From: Catellatospora paridis
GTDB lineage: Bacteria > Actinomycetota > Actinomycetes > Mycobacteriales > Micromonosporaceae
DNA: 64,000 bases
Direction of reading: 5' to 3'
Assembly: GCF_009720365.1 (NCBI RefSeq)
Contig: NZ_WBZD01000017.1
Coordinates: forward strand, 248,001 to 312,000
A model generated the notes under the pieces. The model searched no databases. It had not been told where the DNA came from and worked only from the letters and a program-made list of their open reading frames with translations. The number at the start of each line of letters is the position of its first letter. The first letter of the stretch is position 1. Positions 8,043 through 16,831 of the stretch are shown here, one piece after another. Both the position numbers and the translations under genes were made by a program.

Positions 8043-8852
8043 CTATCCGCCCAGGCGGGCGCGCTCGGCGGCGTACTGCTCGTCGGTCAGCTCGCCCCGC
8101 TCGCGGCGGCGCTCCAGGGTGGCCAGTGCCTCCGCGAGCTGCTCGGGGGTGAGCGGCGCGGCAGCCGGCGACGGTGCGACCGGGTACTGCGCGGCCGGGT
8201 ACGGGCCGGGTGCGGGGTAGCCGGGCGGCGTGCCGTACGGGCCGGTCACGAAGCGGGGCGTGCGGCGGAAGTAGGCGTTCGCGGCGGGCATGGCCAGCAG
8301 CACGGCGGCGGCGATCAGGGCCAGCGCGCCGAGGGCGAACAGCGCCAGGCTGCCGTACCGGTACCAGTCCGGGTATCCGTCGGGCAGGCGCTGGGCGAAC
8401 ATGTGCACGCCGGACCGGTCGCGGCTGGACGCGTTGACGTACGCGATGCTGCTGAACGCGGGCGTGCCCGCCGAGCCGAGCCCGCACACGTTGCACAGCA
8501 GCGCGAAGCCGACGGCGATCCAGGTCAGGATTCGGCCGACGGCACTGCCGCGGCGGACGAGCGCCGCCATGATCAGCACCACGACGGCCGAGACGACACC
8601 GAACCCGGCGACGACGACCGGCAGTGCGCCGGTGAACCCGCCGATGATCTGCCAGGCCCGGGCGTCGACGTCGGAGGCTTCCAGCGCCTCGCGCACGCGG
8701 TCCGGGTAACCCCCGGCCCCCGCGATGAGCATGATCGCGTCGATCAGGTAGGCGGCGGCCACGGAGACCAGCAGCCAGGTCGCCGCGGTCACCACCGTCG
8801 GGCGCAGCTTGGGTGTGGGCGGCGCAGGGTGGGGCGCGGCGATGTCGGTCAT
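8043..8852 (-). CDS. Four-helix membrane protein with C-terminal SHOCT-like domain
   Basis: 269 residues from ATG with GGGAGG 4 nt upstream. A short Pro-rich N-terminus is followed by helices near 20-45, 70-95, 108-128 and 160-185. A Pro/Tyr-rich linker (GPYGTPPGYPAPGPYP) leads to LTPEQLAEALATLERRRERG and ELTDEQYAAERARL, the short C-terminal SHOCT-type domain seen in many actinobacterial membrane proteins. Function unknown. Its stop directly abuts the lexA stop (convergent). Confidence 0.75.
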   Translation of the reverse strand: MTDIAAPHPAPPTPKLRPTVVTAATWLLVSVAAAYLIDAIMLIAGAGGYPDRVREALEASDVDARAWQIIGGFTGALPVVVAGFGVVSAVVVLIMAALVRRGSAVGRILTWIAVGFALLCNVCGLGSAGTPAFSSIAYVNASSRDRSGVHMFAQRLPDGYPDWYRYGSLALFALGALALIAAAVLLAMPAANAYFRRTPRFVTGPYGTPPGYPAPGPYPAAQYPVAPSPAAAPLTPEQLAEALATLERRRERGELTDEQYAAERARLGG

Positions 8853-8944
8853 GGATCCTCCCGTGGACAGGGCTGCGAGGGTAACAGCCACCCACCAGCC
8901 GGGATGACCTGCGGTCGGACGCATCCATTGTGTTAACTGTCGGG

Positions 8945-10063
8945 ATGCGGGCCTGGGAGGACGAGTACGCCGAGTTCGCCACCGCGCTGGCCCCGGCGCT
9001 GCGGCGGCAGGCACGGGAGCGGTGCGGCGACTGGGCGGTGGCCGAGGACCTCGTCCGGCGCACCCTGCTGCGGCTGTACCGGCGCTGGCCGGCGCTGGGC
9101 TTCGAGCCGCCCGAGGCGTACGCCCAGCGGTTCCTGCTGCGGGCGCTGCGCCGCCACCGTCCCGGCGAGCCGCCCGAGGGGCCCGAGCCGCCGCTGGGCC
9201 TGGCCACGGCGGAGCTGGTCACCGCCGGACGGCGGCTGCGCCGCCGCGACCTCGCGGTGAGCACCCTGCTCACGGTCGCGCTCGCGGCCGGCGTCGGATT
9301 CGCGGTGATCATGCTGCGGCCCGATCCCGGCGGCACGCCGCCGCCCGAGGAGGTCGACTGCATGGCCGGGGTCCCCGGGCCGACCCCGCTGCCGTCGCTG
9401 ACCCGCTCGCCGGTCCCGCCCGCGCCCCCGCAGGCCGGGGGCCGGACCGGCGTCGACCGGTTCGCGGTGCTGTCCGGCGCCCTGCCGCTGCCCCAGGCCG
9501 GGCCGGTCACCGCGGACAAGGCGCTGACCGAGCGCTACACCTGCCTGATGGCCGAACTGGTCCTCACCCGGGTCAACCCTCTCGGCCTGCGCCGCAACGA
9601 CCTGGGGCTGGCCGACGGCGGGGACACCCGCGAACTCGCCCCGCTGCCCGACCCCGCGCTGGCCCCCGGCGCGCTGACGGTGAGCCTGCAACTGGTCAAC
9701 GGCAACGGCTACGGCACCCTGACCATCTCGGTCGCGCCGACGACGTACGTGCCCGACCTGAGCCACTGCGAGCGCCTGACCTGGTGCGGGTTCAGCACCG
9801 AGCTGGACAGCGGCGCGGTGCTGGAGCAGTACGGCGTGCGCGAGCAGCCCGAGGACCGCCGCGCCGGCTTCGCCCTCGGCCCCGACGCCCAACTGTGGAC
9901 GGTGGCCGTCTTCACCGGGCACTCCCTGGTCATGGTCACCATCACCAACACCCCCGACCCCCTCGCCGCCCAACCCGCCAGCCAGCGCAACCCCGCCCTG
10001 GGCATGTCCGTGACCCAATTCACCGCCGACCCCCGCCTAGCCCTCTTCGACCCCCCAGCCTAG
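8945..10063 (+). CDS. Sigma-region-2-like domain fused to a membrane helix and outer domain
   Basis: 372 residues. Residues ~1-75 (FATALAPALRRQARERCGDW, then AVAEDLVRRTLLRLYRRWPA and PEAYAQRFLLRAL) match the region-2 pattern of SigE-type ECF sigma factors. No region 4 follows. Instead a basic RRLRRRD stretch leads to a membrane helix (STLLTVALAAGVGFAVIML, ~101-120) and a long, Pro-rich outer domain with three widely spaced Cys. It probably cannot act as a sigma factor, but might bind RNA polymerase or an anti-sigma partner at the membrane. ATG 8945 is preferred; GTG 8930 is possible. Confidence 0.6.
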   Translation: MRAWEDEYAEFATALAPALRRQARERCGDWAVAEDLVRRTLLRLYRRWPALGFEPPEAYAQRFLLRALRRHRPGEPPEGPEPPLGLATAELVTAGRRLRRRDLAVSTLLTVALAAGVGFAVIMLRPDPGGTPPPEEVDCMAGVPGPTPLPSLTRSPVPPAPPQAGGRTGVDRFAVLSGALPLPQAGPVTADKALTERYTCLMAELVLTRVNPLGLRRNDLGLADGGDTRELAPLPDPALAPGALTVSLQLVNGNGYGTLTISVAPTTYVPDLSHCERLTWCGFSTELDSGAVLEQYGVREQPEDRRAGFALGPDAQLWTVAVFTGHSLVMVTITNTPDPLAAQPASQRNPALGMSVTQFTADPRLALFDPPA

Positions 10064-10126
10064 AGTTGATCATGAACTTATGGCACGGCTCGTCGGCGTG
10101 TCACTGCCACAACCTCATGATCGACT
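10064..10126. terminator. Bidirectional stem-loop terminator between convergent genes
   Basis: Arms 10064-10085 and 10105-10126 are 22 nt each and pair at 18 positions, with TGATCATGA in one arm answered by TCATGATC in the other. A 19-nt loop separates them. The stem starts directly after the stop of the sigma-like fusion gene and reaches into the stop of the convergent ROK gene. Confidence 0.6.
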
Positions 10127-11093
10127 AGGTGCGGCGCGCCCAGTACGGGTCGGGGGAGTGGATGAGGGCGGCCGCGCCGATGAGGCCGGCGTCGCCGCCG
10201 AGGTGGGCGGCGCGTACGCCGATGTCGGAGAGGAAGCCGAGGCGGCCGAAGCGGGCCAGGCCCTCCTTCAGGGGTGGGAAGAGCAGGTCGGCGGCGTTGG
10301 CGACGCCGCCGCCGATCACCACCTGGTTCAGGTCGCACATCGCGGCGGCCGAGACGATGCCCGCGGCCAGGGCGTCCGCCGCGCGGCTGAACGCGCGCAG
10401 GGCCACCGGGTCGCCGACGCGCGCCGCGTCGGCCAGGTCACGGGCGGTGCCGTCGCCGGTCGGTCGCCAGCCCTCGCGCAGGGCGTACCGGACCATGCTC
10501 GGACCGCTCGCGATCGCCTCCACGCAGCCGCGCCCCCCGCACGGGCAGTCGTCGCCGTCGAGGTCGACGACCATGTGGCCGACGTGCCCGGCATTGCCGG
10601 ACGCCCCGGTGAAGGGCCGCCCGCCGTGTACGAGTCCGCCGCCGACCCCGGTCGACACCACGAGCACCAGCAGGTCGTCGTGCCCCCGCCCGGCGCCGCG
10701 CCAGTGCTCGCCGATCGCCGCGCACACCCCGTCTCCGGCCAGCCGCACCGGCACGCCGGGCACCTGTGCGGCGATCCGGTCCACCAGCGGGAAGCCGCGC
10801 CAGGCGGTGATGTTGACCGGGCTGACCGTCGCGCCGGCCAGGTCGAACGGGCCGGCGGTGCTGGTGCCGACCCCGATGATCGGCCGCCCGGCGGTGCGGT
10901 CGAGCAGGCCGTCGAGCATCGCCGACAGGCCCGCCCACACCTGCTCGCCCGCGTCCGGGCCCGGCAGCGGCCGCGGCGTCGGGATGCGGTCGGCGGCCAG
11001 CACGGTTCCGTCGGCGTCGACGAGCCCGGCGGCCATCTTGGTGCCGCCGATGTCGACGGCGAGAGCGAGCGGTCCGGCAGCGCGGTGCGGCAT
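10125..11093 (-). CDS. ROK-family sugar kinase (glucokinase-like)
   Basis: 322 residues. AVDIGGTKMAAGLVD is the N-terminal phosphate-binding motif, STAGPFD and GNAGHVGHMVVD are typical ROK segments, and CPCGGRGCVEAIASG is the ROK zinc-binding signature. The enzyme should phosphorylate glucose, N-acetylglucosamine or a related sugar with ATP. No helix-turn-helix precedes the kinase domain, so it is an enzyme rather than a ROK repressor. ATG has AGGAG 5 nt upstream. A LacI-type operator overlaps its promoter region and the LacI gene is divergent. Confidence 0.9.
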   Translation of the reverse strand: MPHRAAGPLALAVDIGGTKMAAGLVDADGTVLAADRIPTPRPLPGPDAGEQVWAGLSAMLDGLLDRTAGRPIIGVGTSTAGPFDLAGATVSPVNITAWRGFPLVDRIAAQVPGVPVRLAGDGVCAAIGEHWRGAGRGHDDLLVLVVSTGVGGGLVHGGRPFTGASGNAGHVGHMVVDLDGDDCPCGGRGCVEAIASGPSMVRYALREGWRPTGDGTARDLADAARVGDPVALRAFSRAADALAAGIVSAAAMCDLNQVVIGGGVANAADLLFPPLKEGLARFGRLGFLSDIGVRAAHLGGDAGLIGAAALIHSPDPYWARRT

Positions 11094-11129
11094 GAGGGCT
11101 CCTGTGGAGGCGGGTGTTGGAAAGAGTAT

Positions 11130-11141
11130 GACAACGTTGTC
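11130..11141. promoter_or_regulatory. LacI-type operator
   Basis: GACAACGTTGTC is a perfect 12-bp palindrome with a central CpG, the classic form of LacI/GalR-family operators. It sits in the 93-bp gap between the divergent ROK kinase and LacI genes, close to CATACT-like promoter hexamers for the kinase strand, so it can control both genes. Confidence 0.75.
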
Positions 11142-11186
11142 CGACCGCCGCCGCCCCGGCCTCGGCAACCGGGTACCGTTCGTGCC

Positions 11187-12227
11187 GTGACGAGCGAGCA
11201 CAGCGAACCCCCGAACCGGGCCGGCCGCCGCCCCACCATGGTCGACGTCGCCCGGCTCGCCGGGGTCAGCCTGAAGACCGTGTCGCGGGTCGTCAACGGC
11301 GAGCCGCACGTGCAGCGCGCCATGGCCGACCGGGTGCTGGCCGCCGTCGCCGAACTCGGCTTCCAGCGCAACCACATGGCCAGCGCGCTGCGCGCGGGCC
11401 GGGCCAGCGCCACCATCGGCCTGATCATCGAAGAGCTGGCCAACCCGTTCTACTCCACCATCGCCCACGTCACCGCCGAGATGGCCCGCGACCGCGACAC
11501 CCTGCTGCTGTCGGCCTCCTCCGAGGAGGACCCGGTCCGCGAGGAGCAGCTGTTGCGCGACCTGTGCTCCCGCCGCGTCGACGGGCTGCTGGTCGTGCCC
11601 GCCGGCTGCGACCACTCGTTCCTGAACTCGCAGGTCGAGATGGGCATCCCGGTGGTGTTCCTGGACCGTCCGGGCACCAACATCGAGGCCGACGCGGTGC
11701 TGCTCGACAACCGCGGCGGCGCGCGCAGCGGGGTGCGCAGGCTCGTCGCCGACGGCCACCGCCGCATCGGCGTGCTGCTCGACTCCGTCGACGTGCACAC
11801 CATGCGCGAACGTCTCGCCGGTGCGCAGGACGCCCTCGCCGACGCCGGCATCGGCTACGACGGAGCGCTGGTGCGCGGCGGCGTACGCGACCCGGCCACC
11901 GCCGCGGCCGCCGTCGCCGACATGCTCACCCAGCCGAACCCGCCGACCGCGTTCCTCGCCCTGAACAACCGCATCACCGTCGGCGCGGTCCAGGAACTGT
12001 GGCGCAGGGGCAGCGACGCCGCCCTGGTCGGCTTCGACGACTTCGAGCTGTCGCACCTCATGCCGCGGCCGCTGACGGTGATCGGATACGACACCCGTGA
12101 ACTGGCTCGCCGGGCCGCCCAGCTGCTGTTCGCCCGGATCGACGGGGACCGGTCGCGGCCGCGTACCGTCGTGCTGCCCACGGAGCTGATCGAGCGCGGC
12201 CTGACCGCGGCCGGCGCGACGGCCTGA
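11187..12227 (+). CDS. LacI-family transcriptional regulator
   Basis: 346 residues. The N-terminal TMVDVARLAGVSLKTVSRVV is the LacI helix-turn-helix, followed by the hinge-helix region MASALRAGRA. A periplasmic-binding-protein-like sugar-sensing domain fills the rest, ending PTELIERGLTAAG. GTG at 11187 has TACCGT (11174-11179) 7 nt upstream and no Shine-Dalgarno, suggesting a leaderless transcript. It likely represses the divergent ROK kinase through the operator at 11130-11141; the inducer sugar is unknown. Confidence 0.92.
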   Translation: MTSEHSEPPNRAGRRPTMVDVARLAGVSLKTVSRVVNGEPHVQRAMADRVLAAVAELGFQRNHMASALRAGRASATIGLIIEELANPFYSTIAHVTAEMARDRDTLLLSASSEEDPVREEQLLRDLCSRRVDGLLVVPAGCDHSFLNSQVEMGIPVVFLDRPGTNIEADAVLLDNRGGARSGVRRLVADGHRRIGVLLDSVDVHTMRERLAGAQDALADAGIGYDGALVRGGVRDPATAAAAVADMLTQPNPPTAFLALNNRITVGAVQELWRRGSDAALVGFDDFELSHLMPRPLTVIGYDTRELARRAAQLLFARIDGDRSRPRTVVLPTELIERGLTAAGATA

Positions 12228-12268
12228 CCGATCGCGCCGGCCGCGCGCGGCGTGATGCCGGTCCGGGC

Positions 12269-15200
12269 TCAGGCCGCGGGGTCGGTCGGGCGGGCGGCCA
12301 GCGCGAGCGCCGCAGTGTGGCGCACCTCCTCGTCGGAGTCGGTGTCGGCGCGTTCGCGCAGCGCGGTCAGCGCACTCGGCTGGTCGGGCCAGCGGTCGGC
12401 GAGCGCCTGTGTGGCGGCCTGCCGGACCGCGGGATGAGTGTCACGGGTCGCGCGGTCGATGGTCAGCGACAGGCTCCGGTCGTCGTACGTCCAGCCGAGC
12501 ACGACGGTGCGCAGCAACTCCAGCCGCACGGGCGGGCGTTCGTCGGCTGCGGCCCGCTCGACCAGGAGGGTCAGCGTGGCGGGGTCGTCGTGCCGGTGCG
12601 CGGCGATGGCCTGCAGCGCGGTGTGCCGGACGTAGCCGTCCGGGTCGGCGACGGCGCGTTCGCGCAGCAGCGGCAGGGTGCCGGGGTGGTCGTGCCAGTC
12701 CGCGGCCAGCGCCTGCACCGCGGCCGTGCGGACGTGGTGGTGCCGGTCGGCGGTGCTGTCACGCAGCGCGGGCAGGGTCGCGTCGTCGTCGGGCCAGCCG
12801 TTGGCGAGGCTCCAGACCGCGGCCCGGCGCACGTTCTCCCGCGGGTCGCCGCTCATCCGCTCACGCAGGAACACCGGCGTGTCCGGGTCGTCGCGCCAGT
12901 GCGCGGCGATCGCGCGCAGGGCGGCCCGGCGCACGTGCGCGCTCCGGTCGGCCAGGGCCAACTCGCGCAGCCAGGCCAGGGTACGGAGGTCACCCGGCCA
13001 CCCGGCGACGATCGCCTGCACGGCGGCGTGCCGCACGTCGGCGTCGGGGTCCTCCACGGTGCGGTCGTGCAGCCACAGCCGGGTCGCGTTGTCGCGCCGG
13101 CCCGCAGCGACGGTCTGCAGTGCGGCCCGGCGTACCCCGAGGGAGTCGTCACCGGACGCCTTCTCCCGCAGCCAGGCCGACGTGTCGGGCGAGGGCGTCC
13201 GGGCATCGGCGATCATCCGCACCGCGGTCCGGCGGACCTGCTCGTCGGCGGCGGTGTCCGCGACCTGGCGCAGCCAGGGCAGCGTACGCGGATCCTCGCG
13301 GCGCGGGTCGGCGACGGCCCGGACCGCCGCCTGACGAACCTCCGGGCTCGGGTCGTAGGCGGCGATGGCGCGCAGCCGCTCGGGCAGCTCGACGTCGCCG
13401 ACCCCGACCGTGTGCAGCGCGTCGATCGCGGCCTCCCGCACGTCGGCGCTGGGGTCGTCGGCGGCGCGGTCGGCCAGCAGCGCCGACGTGTCGGCCCGCT
13501 CGGGCCAACCGGCGGCGATCGCCTGCAGCGCGGTCTGCCGGATGCCAGGGTTCCGGTCGTCGACCTGGGCACGCAGCCAGGGCAGCGTCACCAGGTCGGT
13601 GCGCCAGCCTTCGGCGACGAGCTTCGTCGCGGCGCGGCGGACGTCGATGCTGCCGTCGATCTCCGCGCGGGTGCGCAGCAGCCGCAGCGTCGCGATGTCA
13701 CGCGGACGGATCGCGGCGACCGCCCGCAGCGCGGTCGCGCGCACGTCCTCCGACTCGTCCTCGACGGCCCACCGGCGCAGCCGTTCGACCGTCGACGGGT
13801 CACCGGACGTGTAGTCGGCCACCGCCTGCACGGCGGCATGCCGTACGTGGCCGGACGCGGACTCCTCGGCCAGTTCACGCAGCAGGCGCAGGGTGCCGGG
13901 ATCCTCGCGGCGGCCGTGGGCGATCGCGTGCAGGGCGGATCGGCGGACCTCCTCGTGGCGGTCGGCGACGGCGGTCCGGCGCAGCAGGGCCGCGGTCTGC
14001 GGGTCGTCGGGCCGCGCGGCGGCGATGGCCTGCACGGCGGTGAGCCGCACCGCCGGGTCCGGATCGGTGCCGGCCCGGTCCCGGACCAGGGCCACCCCGT
14101 CGGCGTCGTCCGACCAGGCCGTCGCGACGGCCCATACCGCCGCCTGCCGGTGATGGACGCTCCAGCCGTGGTAGGCCTTGGTGCGCAGGAACTGGTACAG
14201 CGCCGGGTCGTCGCCGAGCAGCGCCAAGGCCAGCCGGGTGGCCAGCGCGCTGGTGGTCGGATCGTCGGTGTCGACGAGCCCGCTGCGGGTGTACCAGGCC
14301 AGGTAGCGTTCCCGCCCCGGCCAGTGCCCAGCGGACGCCGCGAGGACCGGCAGCGCACTCCGTTCGACCGCGCGGTTCAGCGCGTCGTCGAAGTCATGAG
14401 CCACCCGCCGGTGCGCCACCGTGAGCACCCTGATGACCTGGTCGACCGCGGCCCGGCAGGCGTCGGCCGCGGCCACGCCGGTGCGGCCCAGCTCGCCGAG
14501 GCACCGGATGGCCAGCAGCACGTGCTGCGGTTCGGCATGGTCATCGGCGGCCCAGTGCGGGTCGGCGGCCAGCATGCGCGCCACCGCCCGCGCCGCCATC
14601 CGCTCGTGGAGCAGGCCGGCGGTCAGCACGAGCACCTCGTGCCAGGCCGGGTCGCGCCAGCGGGTGCCGAAGAGGTCCTCGACGAGTTCGGTCTCGGTGA
14701 TGCTGTGTTCGTCGTTGAACCGCTGGCAGATGTCGTCGGCGACGAGGTACTCGAGGAACGAGCGGTGCACGAAGCCGTACACGTCGTCGCCGAACTGGCT
14801 GAGGATGAAGTTGCGTTCGTGGAACTGCCGCAGCATCGCGTTGGCGGCATACTTGGCACGGTCGACGGTGAGGCCGCTGTCGCGGCTGCGCAGGTAGCCG
14901 GTTATCTCGTCGATCAGCTCCGGTTCGGAGATGAAATTGCCGGCCAGGCCCCCCGGCGCGTGCTGCATCCGCCGCGCGACCAGCCGCAGCAGCTGCAAGC
15001 GGTCTCGCGCGTTGAGGAAGGGCAGCGCCCGGTCTGCCTGCGGTGGACGCAGCTGCTTGCCCCGATCCCACTGCTCCACCAGCACGCCCACCGCGTGGCG
15101 GTAGACGGAGACGCGGTCGCGAGGCAACTTCCGGCGCCTGCCCATGATGGCGAGAATGGTGAGCAGCAGGGGATTGCCCGCCAGCTCCCGCACCGCCGCG

Positions 15201-16360
15201 GAGCCGTCGATGGCCGTCAGCAGACTGCCGGTCAGCCGGGCGGCCTTCGCCGGGTCCTGGGGAAAGGTCGCGCGGTACCACCGGGTGACGAACGCCCCGA
15301 TCTGGTCGCGGTCGAGGTCGGCCAGCTTGTGCCGGGTGAACCCCGGCAGCACCGTGCTCTGGTCGTCCAGCGGCCGGGACGTGACGACGACGCGGGTGCG
15401 GGGGAAGCGCTCGGCGAACCACGCGATCTCCTGCGCGGTCTGCTCCCGGGTGTCGGGGTCGAACACCTCGTCCAGACCGTCGAAGATGACGAGCGCTCGG
15501 CCGTCCTCGGCGAGATACTGCTCCAGCTGCTGCTTGGGCAGTCCGGCGCCCTCCTTGTGATGCAGGTGGTCCAGGAAGTCGAGAAAGGTCCCACCGCCGC
15601 GCTGGGTGAATTTGCGCAGCTCGACCAGCACCGGCAGCCACCCCGACAGGGCCCGCAGCGAGCCGTCCGGGTCGTCGTCGGCCAGGGTGAGCGCGACGTA
15701 TCTCGCCAGGGTGGACTTGCCCGCCCCGGCGTCACCCAACACCATGAGCCGGTGGCCGTCGCCGGCCAGCAGGTCCAGCACCGGGGCGGCCTGCCGCTGC
15801 TGGAACGCCTGCCGGGCGCGTTCCAGGTCGGCGTGGTCGATGCCCTCCGGCAGGTGGCGGACGGGCGCCGTCTCGTCCGCCGCGAGCTGGAGCACCAGTT
15901 CGCGGGGCAGTTCCAGCAGCGGCGGGTCGGCCTGTGCGGACGGCCCGACGAAGATCTCGGCCAGCGAGACGGGCGGATTCTCGTCCCGCTCGGGTCGGGG
16001 CGTCAGCACACCGATGTCCAGCTCCCGATAGCGCTGCCGCATCCGGTCCAGATAGCCCGATCGCACGGTCGCCAGTGGTTCGGGCTGACCGCCGTCCGCG
16101 GATGACGGCTGGTCCTCGCCCGGCCGGCCGTCGGCGGGATCGGCGGTCTCCGCCGCCCAGGCCGCGAGCGGCAGCGTGATCACGGCCATGACGGCACCCG
16201 CGATGGCGGATCCCATGTCGGAAGTGAGGCCGAAAACGCCCTGGCACAGCGCCCACGCCCCGGAGAATGTCACCGGGCCGACCATGGATACGACGGCCCA
16301 CCGACGTCTAGTTGAGATCACCTTCACCCACCGGTCGCACCGAGTCCGGACGTCCTCCAT
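12269..16360 (-). CDS. Membrane-anchored NACHT NTPase with C-terminal HEAT repeats
   Basis: 1363 residues from ATG 16360. Two hydrophobic segments (~22-45 and ~50-75) come first. A NACHT-type STAND domain follows, with Walker A GDAGAGKST at ~208, Walker B ALVIFDGLDE at ~288, a sensor-like RVVVTSRPLDD, and a winged-helix region containing FGFVHRSF-like and FLEYLVADDI segments. Residues ~730-1360 hold about 19 HEAT units with a 34-residue period (VRxxALxAIA). STAND NTPases of this layout are signal-responsive switches; several bacterial NACHT proteins act in phage defence. The sensor would be the HEAT array and the membrane segment a possible effector or anchor. It is divergent from the FxSxx cassette. 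TTG at 16378 is an alternative start. Confidence 0.85.
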   Translation of the reverse strand: MEDVRTRCDRWVKVISTRRRWAVVSMVGPVTFSGAWALCQGVFGLTSDMGSAIAGAVMAVITLPLAAWAAETADPADGRPGEDQPSSADGGQPEPLATVRSGYLDRMRQRYRELDIGVLTPRPERDENPPVSLAEIFVGPSAQADPPLLELPRELVLQLAADETAPVRHLPEGIDHADLERARQAFQQRQAAPVLDLLAGDGHRLMVLGDAGAGKSTLARYVALTLADDDPDGSLRALSGWLPVLVELRKFTQRGGGTFLDFLDHLHHKEGAGLPKQQLEQYLAEDGRALVIFDGLDEVFDPDTREQTAQEIAWFAERFPRTRVVVTSRPLDDQSTVLPGFTRHKLADLDRDQIGAFVTRWYRATFPQDPAKAARLTGSLLTAIDGSAAVRELAGNPLLLTILAIMGRRRKLPRDRVSVYRHAVGVLVEQWDRGKQLRPPQADRALPFLNARDRLQLLRLVARRMQHAPGGLAGNFISEPELIDEITGYLRSRDSGLTVDRAKYAANAMLRQFHERNFILSQFGDDVYGFVHRSFLEYLVADDICQRFNDEHSITETELVEDLFGTRWRDPAWHEVLVLTAGLLHERMAARAVARMLAADPHWAADDHAEPQHVLLAIRCLGELGRTGVAAADACRAAVDQVIRVLTVAHRRVAHDFDDALNRAVERSALPVLAASAGHWPGRERYLAWYTRSGLVDTDDPTTSALATRLALALLGDDPALYQFLRTKAYHGWSVHHRQAAVWAVATAWSDDADGVALVRDRAGTDPDPAVRLTAVQAIAAARPDDPQTAALLRRTAVADRHEEVRRSALHAIAHGRREDPGTLRLLRELAEESASGHVRHAAVQAVADYTSGDPSTVERLRRWAVEDESEDVRATALRAVAAIRPRDIATLRLLRTRAEIDGSIDVRRAATKLVAEGWRTDLVTLPWLRAQVDDRNPGIRQTALQAIAAGWPERADTSALLADRAADDPSADVREAAIDALHTVGVGDVELPERLRAIAAYDPSPEVRQAAVRAVADPRREDPRTLPWLRQVADTAADEQVRRTAVRMIADARTPSPDTSAWLREKASGDDSLGVRRAALQTVAAGRRDNATRLWLHDRTVEDPDADVRHAAVQAIVAGWPGDLRTLAWLRELALADRSAHVRRAALRAIAAHWRDDPDTPVFLRERMSGDPRENVRRAAVWSLANGWPDDDATLPALRDSTADRHHHVRTAAVQALAADWHDHPGTLPLLRERAVADPDGYVRHTALQAIAAHRHDDPATLTLLVERAAADERPPVRLELLRTVVLGWTYDDRSLSLTIDRATRDTHPAVRQAATQALADRWPDQPSALTALRERADTDSDEEVRHTAALALAARPTDPAA

Positions 16361-16652
16361 GGCAACACATGCAATCAACGAAAGTCGATAGCATGATCGG
16401 CCCGGAAAGAGATCTTGGGCGATGTCGGGCTAACCCGTTCGGTCACCCTGCGTCACACTCGGGGGTGCATTCTCGCGCCGGACGCCTCGTGTGAGTGCTG
16501 AGCTCGGCGATTCTAGCGCGGACGGTGGTGTGTAGACCCCATACTGGCCGTGAGGTCGCGGATGTGACCTAACCGTGATCTGACATCTATGTGTATCGCA
16601 ATGCAGACGTGATGCGCTTGGTCGATCTCTGTGACCATCGTTGGGAGAACCA
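16361..16652. promoter_or_regulatory. Divergent promoter region of the NACHT gene and fxsA
   Basis: 292 bp with no supportable gene. Base composition is visibly less GC-rich than the neighbours (for example TCTGACATCTATGTGTATCG near 16577-16596, where CTGACA could serve as a -35). The GGGAG at 16643-16647 is the Shine-Dalgarno of fxsA. No clear operator was found. Confidence 0.4.
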
Positions 16653-16826
16653 GTGAAGACAACCGTGCGGGCTGAGAGCAAGGCGGGCTCGTTCGAAAAT
16701 CTCAGGCGGTTGCATACCCGCACCGCCCAGTCCGACCGGATCGCCGAGGACGCCGCACGTCGCGTCGCCGATCCTCAGCCACGTGCGCAGACCCTGGTGG
16801 TGGCCGCCTTCCAGTCGTCGATCTGA
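16653..16826 (+). CDS. fxsA: FxSxx-COOH RiPP precursor peptide
   Basis: 57 residues from GTG with GGGAG 5 nt upstream. The peptide is charged and leader-like (for example SFENLRRLHTRTAQSDRI) and ends VVAAFQSSI, matching the F-x-S-x-x-COOH signature that names this family. In characterised Fxs systems the radical SAM enzyme installs a three-residue cyclophane at this motif; here Phe-Gln-Ser would be the target. The gene ends 5 bp before the fxsB start. What is done to the matured peptide (cleavage, export) is not known. Confidence 0.85.
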   Translation: MKTTVRAESKAGSFENLRRLHTRTAQSDRIAEDAARRVADPQPRAQTLVVAAFQSSI

Positions 16827-16831
16827 ACTTC

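Noticed and set aside
12300-14200. Regular ~102-bp repeats that could suggest a CRISPR or minisatellite
   Set aside because: The repeats are in frame and encode 34-residue HEAT units; there are no identical direct repeats with unique spacers.
12317-16105. A 1262-codon plus-strand frame over the NACHT-HEAT gene
   Set aside because: Low-complexity Val/Gly/Arg translation; the minus-strand reading has intact NACHT motifs and regular HEAT units.
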